Source of the DNA: Variovorax paradoxus
GTDB taxonomy: Bacteria; Pseudomonadota; Gammaproteobacteria; Burkholderiales; Burkholderiaceae_C
Assembly: GCF_018614915.1 (NCBI RefSeq)
Contig: NZ_JAGGNU010000030.1
Location: 1 to 64,000 of the forward strand
DNA: 64,000 bases
Reading direction: 5' to 3'
Shown in pieces: positions 19,802 to 28,441 of this stretch (its first letter is position 1; every line of letters starts with the position of its first letter). The translations under genes and the position numbers were made by a program. The notes beneath the pieces were generated by a model. That model saw only the letters and a program-made list of their open reading frames with translations, was not told where the DNA came from and did not search any database.

Positions 19802-21430
19802 ATGAGCGACACCACTTTCGACTACATCGTCATCGGCGCCGGCACCGCCGGCGCGCTGATGGCCAACCGCCTGTCTGCCGACAAGCAGTGCCGCGTGCTC
19901 CTGATCGAGGCCGGCCGAAAGGACGATTACCACTGGATCCACATCCCGGTGGGCTATCTCTACTGCATCGGCAATCCGCGCACCGACTGGCTCTACAGCA
20001 CCGAGCCCGACGCCGGCCTCAACGGCCGGACGCTGCGCTACCCGCGCGGCAAGACGCTGGGCGGCTCGTCGTCCATCAACGGCATGATCTACATGCGCGG
20101 CCAGTCGCGCGACTACGACCAATGGGCGGCACTCACCGGCGACGACGCCTGGCGCTGGGACCAGGTGCTGCCCGCCTTCAAGAAGCACGAGGACTACTAC
20201 CTCGGCGCCGACGCGCTGCACGGCGCCGGCGGCGAGTGGCGGGTCGAGAAGCAGCGCCTGCGCTGGGACATCCTCGATGCCTTCGCGCAGGCTGCGCAGC
20301 AGGCCGGCATCCCGCATTCGACCGACTTCAACCGCGGCAGCAACGAGGGGGTGGGCTACTTCCAGGTCAACCAGAAGAACGGCTGGCGCTGGAACACGGC
20401 CAAGGCCTTCCTGCGCCCCACCTGCTACGGCCGCCCCAACTTCGAACTGTGGACCGGGGCCCAGGTCTCGCGGCTCGTGGTCGAAACCCAGGCCGACGGC
20501 AGCCGCCGCTGCACCGGCGCGCAGGTATGGGACGGCCACCAGATGGTGCTGGCCCATGCGACGCGCGAAGTGGTCCTGTGCGCCGGCAGCATCGGCTCGC
20601 CGCAGATCCTGCAGCTCTCCGGCATCGGCCCGGCCGAGCTGCTGCGCCAGCACAGCATCGAAGTCGTGCTCGACGCGCCGGGCGTCGGCGCCAACCTGCA
20701 GGACCATCTGCAGATCCGCGCGGTCTTCAAGATCAAGGACGCGCCCACGCTCAACGTGCTGGCTTCCTCCTATTACGGCAAGGCGAAGATCGGCCTCGAG
20801 TACCTGTTGAAGCGCAGCGGCCCGATGAGCATGGCGCCCTCGCAGCTCGGCGCCTTCACGCGCAGCTCGCCGGAGCACGAATGGCCCAATCTCGAATACC
20901 ACGTGCAGCCGCTCTCGCTCGATGCCTTCGGCGACCCGCTGCACAGCTTTCCGGCCTTCACCGCGAGCGTGTGCAACCTGAACCCGACCAGCCGCGGCAC
21001 GGTGCGCATCAAGAGCCCCCGCTTCGAGGACGCGCCCGCGATCGCCCCGCACTACCTGAGCACCGACGAAGACCGCAAGGTGGCGGCCGACTCGCTGCGC
21101 GTCACGCGCCGCATCGCGTCCCAGCCGGCGCTCGCGAAGTACGCACCCGAAGAATGGAAGCCGGGGCTGCAGTACCAGAGCGACGAGGAGCTCGCGCGCC
21201 TGGCCGGCGACATCGCGACCACCATCTTCCACCCGGTCGGCACCACCAAGATGGGCGCCGACGGCGACCCGATGGCGGTGCTCGATTCGAGGTTGCGCGT
21301 GCGCGGCATCGACGGCTTGCGTGTGGTGGACGCCGGCGCCATGCCGACGATCACGAGCGGCAACACCAACAGCCCGACCTTAATGATGGCGGAGAAGGCG
21401 GCCGGCTGGATCCTCGAGTCGGCGCGCTGA
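19802..21430 (+). CDS. GMC-family FAD oxidoreductase (choline dehydrogenase-like)
   Basis: A 542-residue flavoenzyme. The FAD-binding GAGTAGALMANRL lies at residues 12-24, and the GMC signature GKTLGGSSSINGMIYMRG is near 82. The catalytic C-terminal pair is HPVGTTKMG and TITSGNTNSPTLMMAE. Family members oxidise alcohols to aldehydes, often passing electrons to the respiratory chain. The substrate cannot be read off; the neighbouring amine-catabolic operon, which converges on it with a three-base gap, and an ALDH gene further on make an amino-alcohol or polyol plausible. Confidence 0.9.
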   Translation: MSDTTFDYIVIGAGTAGALMANRLSADKQCRVLLIEAGRKDDYHWIHIPVGYLYCIGNPRTDWLYSTEPDAGLNGRTLRYPRGKTLGGSSSINGMIYMRGQSRDYDQWAALTGDDAWRWDQVLPAFKKHEDYYLGADALHGAGGEWRVEKQRLRWDILDAFAQAAQQAGIPHSTDFNRGSNEGVGYFQVNQKNGWRWNTAKAFLRPTCYGRPNFELWTGAQVSRLVVETQADGSRRCTGAQVWDGHQMVLAHATREVVLCAGSIGSPQILQLSGIGPAELLRQHSIEVVLDAPGVGANLQDHLQIRAVFKIKDAPTLNVLASSYYGKAKIGLEYLLKRSGPMSMAPSQLGAFTRSSPEHEWPNLEYHVQPLSLDAFGDPLHSFPAFTASVCNLNPTSRGTVRIKSPRFEDAPAIAPHYLSTDEDRKVAADSLRVTRRIASQPALAKYAPEEWKPGLQYQSDEELARLAGDIATTIFHPVGTTKMGADGDPMAVLDSRLRVRGIDGLRVVDAGAMPTITSGNTNSPTLMMAEKAAGWILESAR

Positions 21431-21433
21431 TCT

Positions 21434-22510
21434 TCAACGCTCTATGGTCTTGTTCCAGCGTGCGTTCCACGCCGGCCGGTTGGCGTTGATGCTGTCCCAG
21501 TCGATGGTGACGGCGTTCTTCATCCACTTGTTGATCTCCGCCACCTGCGCCGCGCCCTCGCCCGCCGCGGGTGCCTTGGGGTTGGTCGGGATCTGGCTGC
21601 CGAACTGAAGCACGTTGGCCTGGGCCAGCGGGCTCAGCAGGAACTCCGCGAGCTTCTGCGACAGCTCGGGTTCGCTGTTGTTGGCGATCACGCACTGCCC
21701 GACCATCAGCACCACCGAGCCCTCCTTCGGCTGCGCGTACTCGACCGGAATGCCCTTGGTCTTGAGCGCCGCCACCGCGGTGGGCGTGAGCGGGAACAGC
21801 GCGGCTTCGCCGGTCTGGACCATCTCGGAAATCTTGGCCGAGCTCGGGATGTACTCGAGCACGTTGGGGCCGATGGTGGTGGGCCAGGCCTTGAAGCCGG
21901 GTTCCACGTTCTTGTCGTTGCCGCCCTGGATGCGGTTGAACATCAGGAAGCCGTGCAGGCCGAAGGACGAGGACGACATCGACTGGAACACCACCTTGCC
22001 CTTGAACTTGGGGTCGGCCAGGTCCATCCACGAGGTGGGCGCCGCCCAGCCCTTTTCCTTGAACATCTTCGCGTTGTAGGCCAACCCGGTCATGCCGAGG
22101 CTGACGCCGCTGGCCATGTCGTCCTTGAAGCGGGCCGCCGGGTAGATGTCGTGGAGCGCCGCGCTCGGGTGCTGCTTCTGGCACAGGCCCATGCCGATGG
22201 CGCGGACCATGATGCCGTCGTCCAGGAACATCACGTGCATCTGCGGCCGGTCCTTGTTGGCCTGGGCCTTGGCCAGGATGTCCGAGGACGTGCCGGGCAC
22301 CACCACCACCTTCACGTTGTTCGCCTTCTCGAAGGCCGGGAACACGTATTGCGTGTACGCCTTCTCCATGGTGCCGCCGTTCATGCCGATGTACAGCGTC
22401 TTGGTCTGGGCCATGGCGGCGCCGCTGCAGGCAAGCAGGGCTGCGGCGGCTGCGGCGGCAAGGGCCCGCTGCGCGAAGAGGAAGTGGAAAGAACGGCGAG
22501 AGCGGGGCAT
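21434..22510 (-). CDS. ABC transporter substrate-binding protein, polyamine/opine type
   Basis: A 358-residue periplasmic binding protein with a signal peptide (cleavage near AAMAQ, residue 35). Fold and motifs resemble PotD/extracellular solute-binding family 1 (LYIGMNGGTMEKAYTQY start, GMTGLAYNAK in the hinge region). It is the last gene of the operon beginning with the ATPase at 28250 and supplies the importer's specificity. The ligand is probably an amine, opine or amino-acid derivative. The gap from the FAD subunit gene is 12 bases. Confidence 0.88.
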   Translation of the reverse strand: MPRSRRSFHFLFAQRALAAAAAAALLACSGAAMAQTKTLYIGMNGGTMEKAYTQYVFPAFEKANNVKVVVVPGTSSDILAKAQANKDRPQMHVMFLDDGIMVRAIGMGLCQKQHPSAALHDIYPAARFKDDMASGVSLGMTGLAYNAKMFKEKGWAAPTSWMDLADPKFKGKVVFQSMSSSSFGLHGFLMFNRIQGGNDKNVEPGFKAWPTTIGPNVLEYIPSSAKISEMVQTGEAALFPLTPTAVAALKTKGIPVEYAQPKEGSVVLMVGQCVIANNSEPELSQKLAEFLLSPLAQANVLQFGSQIPTNPKAPAAGEGAAQVAEINKWMKNAVTIDWDSINANRPAWNARWNKTIER

Positions 22511-22522
22511 GGTGTTTTCCTT

Positions 22523-23686
22523 TCAGTGGGGATGGGCGGCAGGAACGGAAGCGGAAACAGGTGCGGGTGCAGGCTCGAAGCGCTCGATGGCGAAAGCCTC
22601 GATCGGCGTGCTGCTGCGCCCGTCGCGGGCGAGCTCGGCCAGCACCTCGCCGGCGGCCGGGCCGATCTGGAAGCCCGCGCCCGAGAAACCGAAGCCATGG
22701 AACAGGCCTCGCGTGGTGCGGCTCGGGCCCAGCACCGGTTGGCGGTCGGGCAGGTACCCCTCGGTGCCACCCCAGGTGCGGATGAAATGCGCATGGCGCA
22801 GCGCGGGCAGCAGCTCGACGGCCTGCATTGCGAGCGTGGCGATGGCGTCGCGGTCGACGCGTGCGCGGTCGGCGTCGAGCGTAATGCCGGTGCCACCGCC
22901 GAGCACCAGGTTGCCGCGTGCCACCTGCCGGCAATAAATGCCGCCGCCCTCCACGCCGAGGCTCCATGTCATGAAGTGCGGCACCGGCTCGGTCACTGCC
23001 ATGACGGGGCTGCGCGAGCGCAGCGGTGGTGCCTCGCCGAACTGGCTGGCGATGGTGCCGGCCCAGGCCCCCGCGCAGTTGAGCAGCACGGGGGCTTGCA
23101 CCTCCAGTTCGTTGCCCGAGCGCACCATGAAGACGGCGCCGTCGTGCGCCACTTCATCGACATGGTGGCGCTCGAAGATCTGCGCGCCGGCGCGCTGCGC
23201 CGCCAGCGCGAAGGCCGGCGACACGAGACGCGGATTGGCCTGACCGTCTTCCACGCACAGCGAACCGCCCACCGCGCGCGTGCCGAGCCAGGGACACTGT
23301 TCGCGCAGGCGCGCGGCCGAGATCAGTTCGAGACCGAGGTCGAAGTCGCTGCTCAGCGCGCGGTAGCGCTCCAGCGAGGCCATGTCCGATTCGCTGCGCG
23401 CGATCTTGAAATGGCCCGAGCGGATGTATTCGCCGTCGGTGCCGAGCAGCTCGGGCAGCCGGCCCCAGATGGCGTGTGCGCGCTGCGCGAGCGGCAGCTG
23501 GCTCAAGGGCCGGCCTTGGCGTCGCACGCCGCCGAAGTTCACGCCACTGGAGCGCGAGCCACAGAGATCGCGTTCGAGCAGCACCACGTCGAGGCCCATG
23601 CGGCGCAAGGCGAGGGCCGCCGAAGAACCGACGATGCCGCCGCCGACGATGGCCACATCGGTCTGCAGCCTCCTGATCGTGCTCAT
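22523..23686 (-). CDS. DadA-type FAD amine oxidase subunit
   Basis: A 387-residue FAD-dependent oxidoreductase of the D-amino-acid/glycine/sarcosine oxidase group. The GGGIVGSSAALALRR dinucleotide-binding loop is at residues 14-28, and the C-terminal FHGFGFSGAGFQIGPAAGEVLAEL is typical. With the FAD/NAD subunit and the small [2Fe-2S] subunit just upstream it forms the three-part set known from hydrogen cyanide synthase, opine oxidases and D-hydroxyproline dehydrogenase. Here it would hold the substrate site. It overlaps the upstream gene by four bases. Confidence 0.88.
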   Translation of the reverse strand: MSTIRRLQTDVAIVGGGIVGSSAALALRRMGLDVVLLERDLCGSRSSGVNFGGVRRQGRPLSQLPLAQRAHAIWGRLPELLGTDGEYIRSGHFKIARSESDMASLERYRALSSDFDLGLELISAARLREQCPWLGTRAVGGSLCVEDGQANPRLVSPAFALAAQRAGAQIFERHHVDEVAHDGAVFMVRSGNELEVQAPVLLNCAGAWAGTIASQFGEAPPLRSRSPVMAVTEPVPHFMTWSLGVEGGGIYCRQVARGNLVLGGGTGITLDADRARVDRDAIATLAMQAVELLPALRHAHFIRTWGGTEGYLPDRQPVLGPSRTTRGLFHGFGFSGAGFQIGPAAGEVLAELARDGRSSTPIEAFAIERFEPAPAPVSASVPAAHPH

Positions 23687-25074
23687 GCGCCGGCTCCTTC
23701 GGCGGAAACGAGCTGGATCGGGATCGGCTTGATCGGCGCCTGTCCGCGCAAGCGGCCCACCTGCTGCACCGGCTGGCCGGTGGCGTGCGCGAGGATTTCC
23801 GCCGCCGCGACGCCGCACATGCGGCCCTGGCAGCGCCCCATGCCGACGCGGGACAGCGCCTTCAAGCGGTTCATCTCGTCGGCGCCGCAATCCTGCACGG
23901 TGCGTCGCAGCTCGCCGGCCGTGACGTTCTCGCAGCGGCACACCACCAGCTCGTCGCTCGCATGGGCGGCCCAGTCCTCGGGAAAGGGAAAGGCGCGTTC
24001 CAGGCCGCGGCGGAAGGTGACGAGCTTGCCGAGCCTGCGTTCGAGCGCCCGTGCGCGGGCGGCATCGACCGGCACGCCGTGGTCGGCCAAGAGCGCCAGC
24101 GCGGCGCGTTCGCCCGCCCATTCGGCCGCATCGGCGCCCATGATGCCGGCACCGTCGCCGGCCAGGTAGACGCCGTCCACGCTGGAGCGGCCGGCGCCGT
24201 CGCGCTCGGGAAGGTGCGCGCGCTGCAGCGGCTCGAAGGCGAAGCGGCAGCCCAGCAGGTCGGCCAGTTGCGTCTCGGAGCGCAGCGCATGGCCGAAGCC
24301 GACGGCATCGCATTCGAGCGTCTGTTCGCGTGTGCCGTCGTGCCAGCAGATCGCGCTCGCGCGCGCATCGCCCAGCACGCGCAGCGGCCGCACGCCGCCA
24401 TGCATCAGCACGCCGCGGGCGCGCAGCCAGCCCACGTAGTACAGGCCCTTGAGGAACACGGCCGGTTGCGAAAGCATCGCGGGCGCGGCGGCCCATTGGT
24501 CGGCGAAGCGGGCGGTGTCGAGCACGGCCGCCACATCGACCCCGGCCTTCGCGTACTGGTAGGCCACCAGGTACAGCAGCGGGCCGCTGCCCATGAACAC
24601 CACGCGCCGGCCGATCGCGCAGCCCTGGAACTTGAGCGCCACCTGGGCGCCGCCGAGGGTGTAGACACCAGGCAGCGTCCAGCCCGGCACGGGCAGCACG
24701 CGATCGGTGGCGCCGGTGGCCACGATGAGCTGGCGATAGGGCACGCTGCGCGTCGTTCGGCTCCGGCCGTGCAGCACGTCGAGCAGGCCGCCCTGCGCGT
24801 TCCACACCAGGCTGTCGGGCCGGTAGTCGATGCGGTCCGCGAGCCCGTCCAGCGCCGCGTGCACGGCCGTGGCGCGCGCGGCTTCGAAGCCATACAGGGT
24901 CTTGGGCGAACGCTGGAAGTTCGCCGGCGGCCGGCGGTAGATCTGGCCGCCGGAGCGGCCGGCTTCGTCGATCACGACCGGCCGCAGGCCGTGCGCGACC
25001 AGCGTCTGGGCGGCGCGCACGCCCGCCGGGCCGGCGCCGACGATCACGGGCTGCAAAGTGGCCGATCCCGTCAT
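23683..25074 (-). CDS. FAD/NAD(P)-binding oxidoreductase subunit with [2Fe-2S] motif
   Basis: A 463-residue subunit related to HcnB/OoxA/SoxA-N. The first dinucleotide-binding motif is VGAGPAGVRAAQ near residue 11, with a second GSGPLLYLVA near 175. A C-terminal BFD-like cluster site reads CRCEN followed about 30 residues later by CQGRMC. The start at 25074 is MTGSATLQPVIVGAG; the open frame continues upstream inside the small subunit gene in another phase. It overlaps both neighbours by four bases. Confidence 0.88.
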   Translation of the reverse strand: MTGSATLQPVIVGAGPAGVRAAQTLVAHGLRPVVIDEAGRSGGQIYRRPPANFQRSPKTLYGFEAARATAVHAALDGLADRIDYRPDSLVWNAQGGLLDVLHGRSRTTRSVPYRQLIVATGATDRVLPVPGWTLPGVYTLGGAQVALKFQGCAIGRRVVFMGSGPLLYLVAYQYAKAGVDVAAVLDTARFADQWAAAPAMLSQPAVFLKGLYYVGWLRARGVLMHGGVRPLRVLGDARASAICWHDGTREQTLECDAVGFGHALRSETQLADLLGCRFAFEPLQRAHLPERDGAGRSSVDGVYLAGDGAGIMGADAAEWAGERAALALLADHGVPVDAARARALERRLGKLVTFRRGLERAFPFPEDWAAHASDELVVCRCENVTAGELRRTVQDCGADEMNRLKALSRVGMGRCQGRMCGVAAAEILAHATGQPVQQVGRLRGQAPIKPIPIQLVSAEGAGA

Positions 25075-25373
25075 GCAGGCTCCCGGCCGGTGAGCAAGGC
25101 CATGCCGGGCTCGATGAAGGTGGAGCAGGCGCGCAGGCGGGCGCCATCGGCCGTCAGGACCCAGCAATCCTGGCAGGCGCCCATCATGCAGAAGCCGGCG
25201 CGCGGGGCGCCACTGAATTCGTTGCGGCGCAACTGGCCGCACTGGGTCAGCACGGCGGTCAGCACGGTGTCGCCGGCGAGGGCGCTGGCCGGCTGGCCGT
25301 CGAGGGTGAAGGCCACGCCAGCGCGACCCGCCTCGGCCACGCGGTGCAGAAGCGCCTTGCTCACGCTGCTCAT
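25071..25373 (-). CDS. Small [2Fe-2S] ferredoxin-like dehydrogenase subunit
   Basis: A 100-residue protein of the HcnA/SoxD-type 2Fe-2S family. The ligands are C62-x4-C67-x2-C70-x12-C83. It precedes the two FAD subunits in the order seen in heterotrimeric opine, proline and cyanide-forming dehydrogenases. It overlaps the permease stop by four bases and the FAD subunit start by four bases. No larger frame covers it in phase; the gene is easily missed. Confidence 0.88.
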   Translation of the reverse strand: MSSVSKALLHRVAEAGRAGVAFTLDGQPASALAGDTVLTAVLTQCGQLRRNEFSGAPRAGFCMMGACQDCWVLTADGARLRACSTFIEPGMALLTGREPA

Positions 25374-26164
25374 CTGCGTCCCACCAGCACGCGGTCCAGG
25401 CCGTAGACGCGATCGAGCAGCACCATCGCGCAGGCCGTCACCGCCACCATCAGCGCCGACACCGCCGCCATCAGCGGATCGATGGATTCGGTGGCGTACA
25501 TGTACATGCGCACCGGCAGCGTCACGGTGCTGGGCGCGGTCACGAAGATCGACATGGTCACCTCGTCGAAGCTGTTGATGAAGGCCAGCATCCAGCCGCC
25601 GGTCACGCCCGGCAGGATCATCGGCAGGGTGATGCGCCTGAACACCGTCGCCTGGCTGGCGCCGAGCGAGAGCGCGGCCTGCTCCGCGCTGCGGTCGAAG
25701 CCGACCAGCGCGGCCACCACCAGGCGCAGCGTGTAGGGCGTGACGATCAGCGCATGCGCCAGTACCAGCCAACCGAAGCTGCCGGTGCCGCCGACCAGCG
25801 CGAACAGGCGCAGCAAGGCCACGCCGAGCACCAGGTGCGGAATGATCAGCGGCGAGAGGAACAGGCCGTTCAGGAAGTCGCGCCCGGCGAACTCGTAGCG
25901 CGTGATCGCCATGCCGGCCGGCACCGCCAGCAAGGTCGCGAGCGTGGCCGAGGCCAGCGCCAGCCACAGGCTGTTCCAGAACGACTGCATGAAGTCGGGG
26001 TGCGCGAACACCGCGTGGAACCAGCGCAGCGAGAAATGCGTGGTCGGGATGGTGAGCGTGTTCTCGGGCGTGAAGGCGACGATGCAGACCACCAGCAGCG
26101 GCGCCAGCATGAACGCGATGACGAGGGCGTTGAACGCGAGGGCAACGGGACCGTTCTTGCTCAT
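25370..26164 (-). CDS. ABC transporter permease, PotC-like
   Basis: A 264-residue inner-membrane permease with about six helices. The EAA loop region reads EQAALSLGASQATVFRRITLP. Start MSKNGPVALAFN at 26164; the open frame continues upstream through the duplicated 86-bp unit, but that part is repeat-derived. It pairs with the larger permease (26338-27189) and the ATPase (27186-28250) as a polyamine-type importer. Its start overlaps the stop of a 29-codon reading frame in the repeat (ATGA). Confidence 0.88.
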   Translation of the reverse strand: MSKNGPVALAFNALVIAFMLAPLLVVCIVAFTPENTLTIPTTHFSLRWFHAVFAHPDFMQSFWNSLWLALASATLATLLAVPAGMAITRYEFAGRDFLNGLFLSPLIIPHLVLGVALLRLFALVGGTGSFGWLVLAHALIVTPYTLRLVVAALVGFDRSAEQAALSLGASQATVFRRITLPMILPGVTGGWMLAFINSFDEVTMSIFVTAPSTVTLPVRMYMYATESIDPLMAAVSALMVAVTACAMVLLDRVYGLDRVLVGRR

Positions 26165-26336
26165 GAGGCCTCCCGCCGGGCCGCCCCAAGGGAGGCCTGC
26201 GCCCCCTTGGGGGGCAGCGAATACACGAAGTGATTGAGCGTGGGGGTCATGAGGTCTCCCGCCGGGCCGCCCCAAGGGAGGCCTGCGCCCCCTCGGGGGG
26301 CAGCGAATACACGAAGTGATTGAGCGTGGGGGTCAT
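26161..26336 (-). repeat. Tandem duplication of an 86-bp intergenic repeat unit
   Basis: Two copies with period 86 (boundaries at the three CAT triplets 26162, 26248 and 26334) lie exactly between the two permease genes; they differ at a few positions. Each copy on the minus strand contains an open frame of 29 codons, starting MTPTLNHFVYSLPP and ending in TGA that overlaps the next ATG. The two frames (26247-26336 and 26161-26250) therefore chain into the downstream permease start. The core, a CCCCC(A/T)AGGGGG-type hairpin with TTCGTGT, recurs at 36270 and 37920. Whether the small frames are translated is unknown. Confidence 0.8.
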
Positions 26337-26337
26337 G

Positions 26338-27189
26338 TCACCCCAGCGCTTTTTTGTAGCGGCCTTCGACCAGCCGGTTGTAGCTCAGCATCACGACCAG
26401 GTTGGCAGCGAGGAGCGTGAGCGCGATCGCGGCACCGAGCGGCCAGTTGAGCTCGTGCAGGTACTCGTCGTAGACCACGGTCGCCACCATCTTGAGGCGC
26501 CGCCCGCCGAGCAGGCCCGGGATGGCGAACGCGCTGGCAGACAGGCCGAACACGATCAGGCTGCCCGACAGCACGCCCGGCATGACCTGCGGCAGCACGA
26601 CGCGGCGCAGCGTGGTGAAGTGCGAGGCCTTGAGCGAGAGCGCGGCGTTCTCCACGCCCGGGTCCAGCTTCTGCAGCGAGGTCCAGACCGGAATCACCAT
26701 GAAGGGCAGCATCACGTGCACCAGCGCGACCACCACCGCGATCTCGGTGTAGAGCATCTTCACCGGCCCCAGGCCGACCAGCTTGAGCATGCTATTGACC
26801 AGGCCTTCCGGCCCCAGCAGCATGCTCCAGCCGAAGGCCCGCACCACCACCGACACCAAGAGCGGCGCCAGCACCACCAGCAGCAGCACCGAGCGCCACG
26901 GGTCGCGCATGCGGCTCAGCACATAGGCCTCGGGCGTGCCCACCAGCACGCAGATCAGCGCCACCAGGCCCGAGATCCAGAAGGTGCGCCAAAAGATGCC
27001 GAGGTAGTAGGAGTCGGCGAACACGTGGCTGTAGTGCTCGAGCGTGAACTCGCCGGCTTTGGGTCCGGTGGCCGGGTCGTAGACGTTGAAGGACAGCACC
27101 GCCGTCAGCGCGAGCGGCACCAAGAGCAGCACGGCGAACAGCAGCAGCGCCGGCCCGGACAGCCACCAGGGCGTGGCCTTCTTCTTCAT
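26338..27189 (-). CDS. ABC transporter permease, PotB-like
   Basis: A 283-residue permease with six predicted helices. The EAA-type loop reads ENAALSLKASHFTTLRRVVLPQVMPG. Start MKKKATPWWLSG at 27189 overlaps the ATPase stop by four bases (ATGA); the longer open frame upstream is antisense noise. The stop TGA is one base before the ATG of the first repeat-encoded mini-frame, so ribosomes could pass through the repeat to the second permease. Confidence 0.88.
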   Translation of the reverse strand: MKKKATPWWLSGPALLLFAVLLLVPLALTAVLSFNVYDPATGPKAGEFTLEHYSHVFADSYYLGIFWRTFWISGLVALICVLVGTPEAYVLSRMRDPWRSVLLLVVLAPLLVSVVVRAFGWSMLLGPEGLVNSMLKLVGLGPVKMLYTEIAVVVALVHVMLPFMVIPVWTSLQKLDPGVENAALSLKASHFTTLRRVVLPQVMPGVLSGSLIVFGLSASAFAIPGLLGGRRLKMVATVVYDEYLHELNWPLGAAIALTLLAANLVVMLSYNRLVEGRYKKALG

Positions 27190-28250
27190 GCCGCCACCGG
27201 TTCGGCCGGCAGCAGCCGCGTGCAGTGGTCGGGCCAGGCGATGCCGGCGGCATGGCCTTCGTCGAGCGCGGGCCGGCCGTCGTTGGGCGACAGCACCATC
27301 AGCTCGCCGAGCGGCGTGCTGAGCGCGTAGAGCCACTGGCTGCCGAGAAAGAAGCGCTCGCGCACCGTGCCGTCGAAACGCCCGCGGCCGGCTTCCACCA
27401 GCTGCAGCTTTTCCGGCCGGACGCTGAGCGAGACCTCCGCGCCGGTGCGAAAACCGGTGTCGTCGACGTCCACCGTGAGCGAACCGAGGTCGACGCGGGT
27501 GCGCGCGCCGTCCGCCACCACGCGCCCGGCCAGCAGGTTGGCCTTGCCGACGAAGGTGGAGATGAAACGGGTGCGCGGATGTTCGTAGACCCGGTGCGGG
27601 TGGTCGATCTGCGTGGCGCAGCCGCCTTCCATCACGACCACGCGGTCGCTGATCGACATGGCCTCGCTCTGGTCGTGCGTGACCATCACCGTGGTGGTGC
27701 CCACCTTGCGCTGGATCTGGCGCAGCTCGAACTGCATCTCCTCGCGCAGCTTGGCGTCGAGGTTGGACAGCGGCTCGTCCAGCAGCAGCACCGGCGGCTC
27801 GATCACCAGCGCGCGCGCCAACGCGACCCGCTGGCGCTGGCCGCCCGACAACTCGCGCGGATAGCGGCCGGCATGCGCCTCCAGATGCACCAGGGCCAGC
27901 GCCTGCGCAACGCGCTCGCGCCGCTCGGCCTTGGGCATCTTGCGCATCTCGAGGCCGAAGCTCACGTTGTCGGCCACCGTCATGTGCGGAAACAGCGCAT
28001 AGGTCTGGAACACGATGCCCAGCCCGCGCGTGTTGGCCTTGGCCTGCGTGATCTCGCGCCCGTCCAGTTCGATGCGGCCGCTGCTCACGGCCTCGAAGCC
28101 CGCCACCATCTGCAGCGTCGTGGTCTTGCCGCAGCCCGAGGGCCCCAGCAGCGAAACGAATTCGCCCTTCTCCACCGCCAAGCTCATGGCCGACACCGCG
28201 CAGGTGCTGCCGTAGAACTTGGTCAGCTCGGTGAGCTTGAGGAAGGACAT
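27186..28250 (-). CDS. ABC transporter ATPase, PotA-like
   Basis: A 354-residue importer ATPase. Walker A is GPSGCGKTT, the signature LSGGQRQRVALARAL, Walker B LLLDEPLSNLD, and a TOBE domain fills about residues 270-354 (EVSLSVRPEKLQLVE). MSFLKLTELTKFYG at 28250 is the likely start; eight extra codons upstream are possible. It is the first gene of the amine-dehydrogenase operon and is divergent from the IclR gene, with 191 bases between. Confidence 0.92.
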   Translation of the reverse strand: MSFLKLTELTKFYGSTCAVSAMSLAVEKGEFVSLLGPSGCGKTTTLQMVAGFEAVSSGRIELDGREITQAKANTRGLGIVFQTYALFPHMTVADNVSFGLEMRKMPKAERRERVAQALALVHLEAHAGRYPRELSGGQRQRVALARALVIEPPVLLLDEPLSNLDAKLREEMQFELRQIQRKVGTTTVMVTHDQSEAMSISDRVVVMEGGCATQIDHPHRVYEHPRTRFISTFVGKANLLAGRVVADGARTRVDLGSLTVDVDDTGFRTGAEVSLSVRPEKLQLVEAGRGRFDGTVRERFFLGSQWLYALSTPLGELMVLSPNDGRPALDEGHAAGIAWPDHCTRLLPAEPVAA

Positions 28251-28301
28251 GAATGGGCCTTTCGTGGGGCGCACCCCGATGGGGCAGCGGCGGAAGTCTT
28301 C

Positions 28302-28398
28302 ATCGGAACCGATTCACTCTATTGCAATGAGTGCGCCAGATCACACAGGGTATTTCATTAATCAGAATCTTTTTCTTCTTTATTCCGTTCATTGGAAT
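28302..28398. promoter_or_regulatory. Palindromes in the potA-like/iclR divergent region
   Basis: ATCGG-AA-CCGAT (28302-28313) and ATTCC-N7-GGAAT (28382-28398) lie in the intergenic region shared by the ABC operon and the IclR gene. IclR-family proteins bind short palindromes of this kind near their own gene, so the second is a candidate operator. No clear promoter boxes were assigned. Confidence 0.35.
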
Positions 28399-28441
28399 TT
28401 CTGGCGTAGACTGGCACACCAATATTCCGCCCAGGCAAGGC

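Noticed and set aside
17645-21232. Minus-strand frame of 1195 codons
   Set aside because: Only its last 269 residues are real (the MlaF-type ATPase). The rest runs through the permease and the opposite-strand GMC gene in wrong phases.
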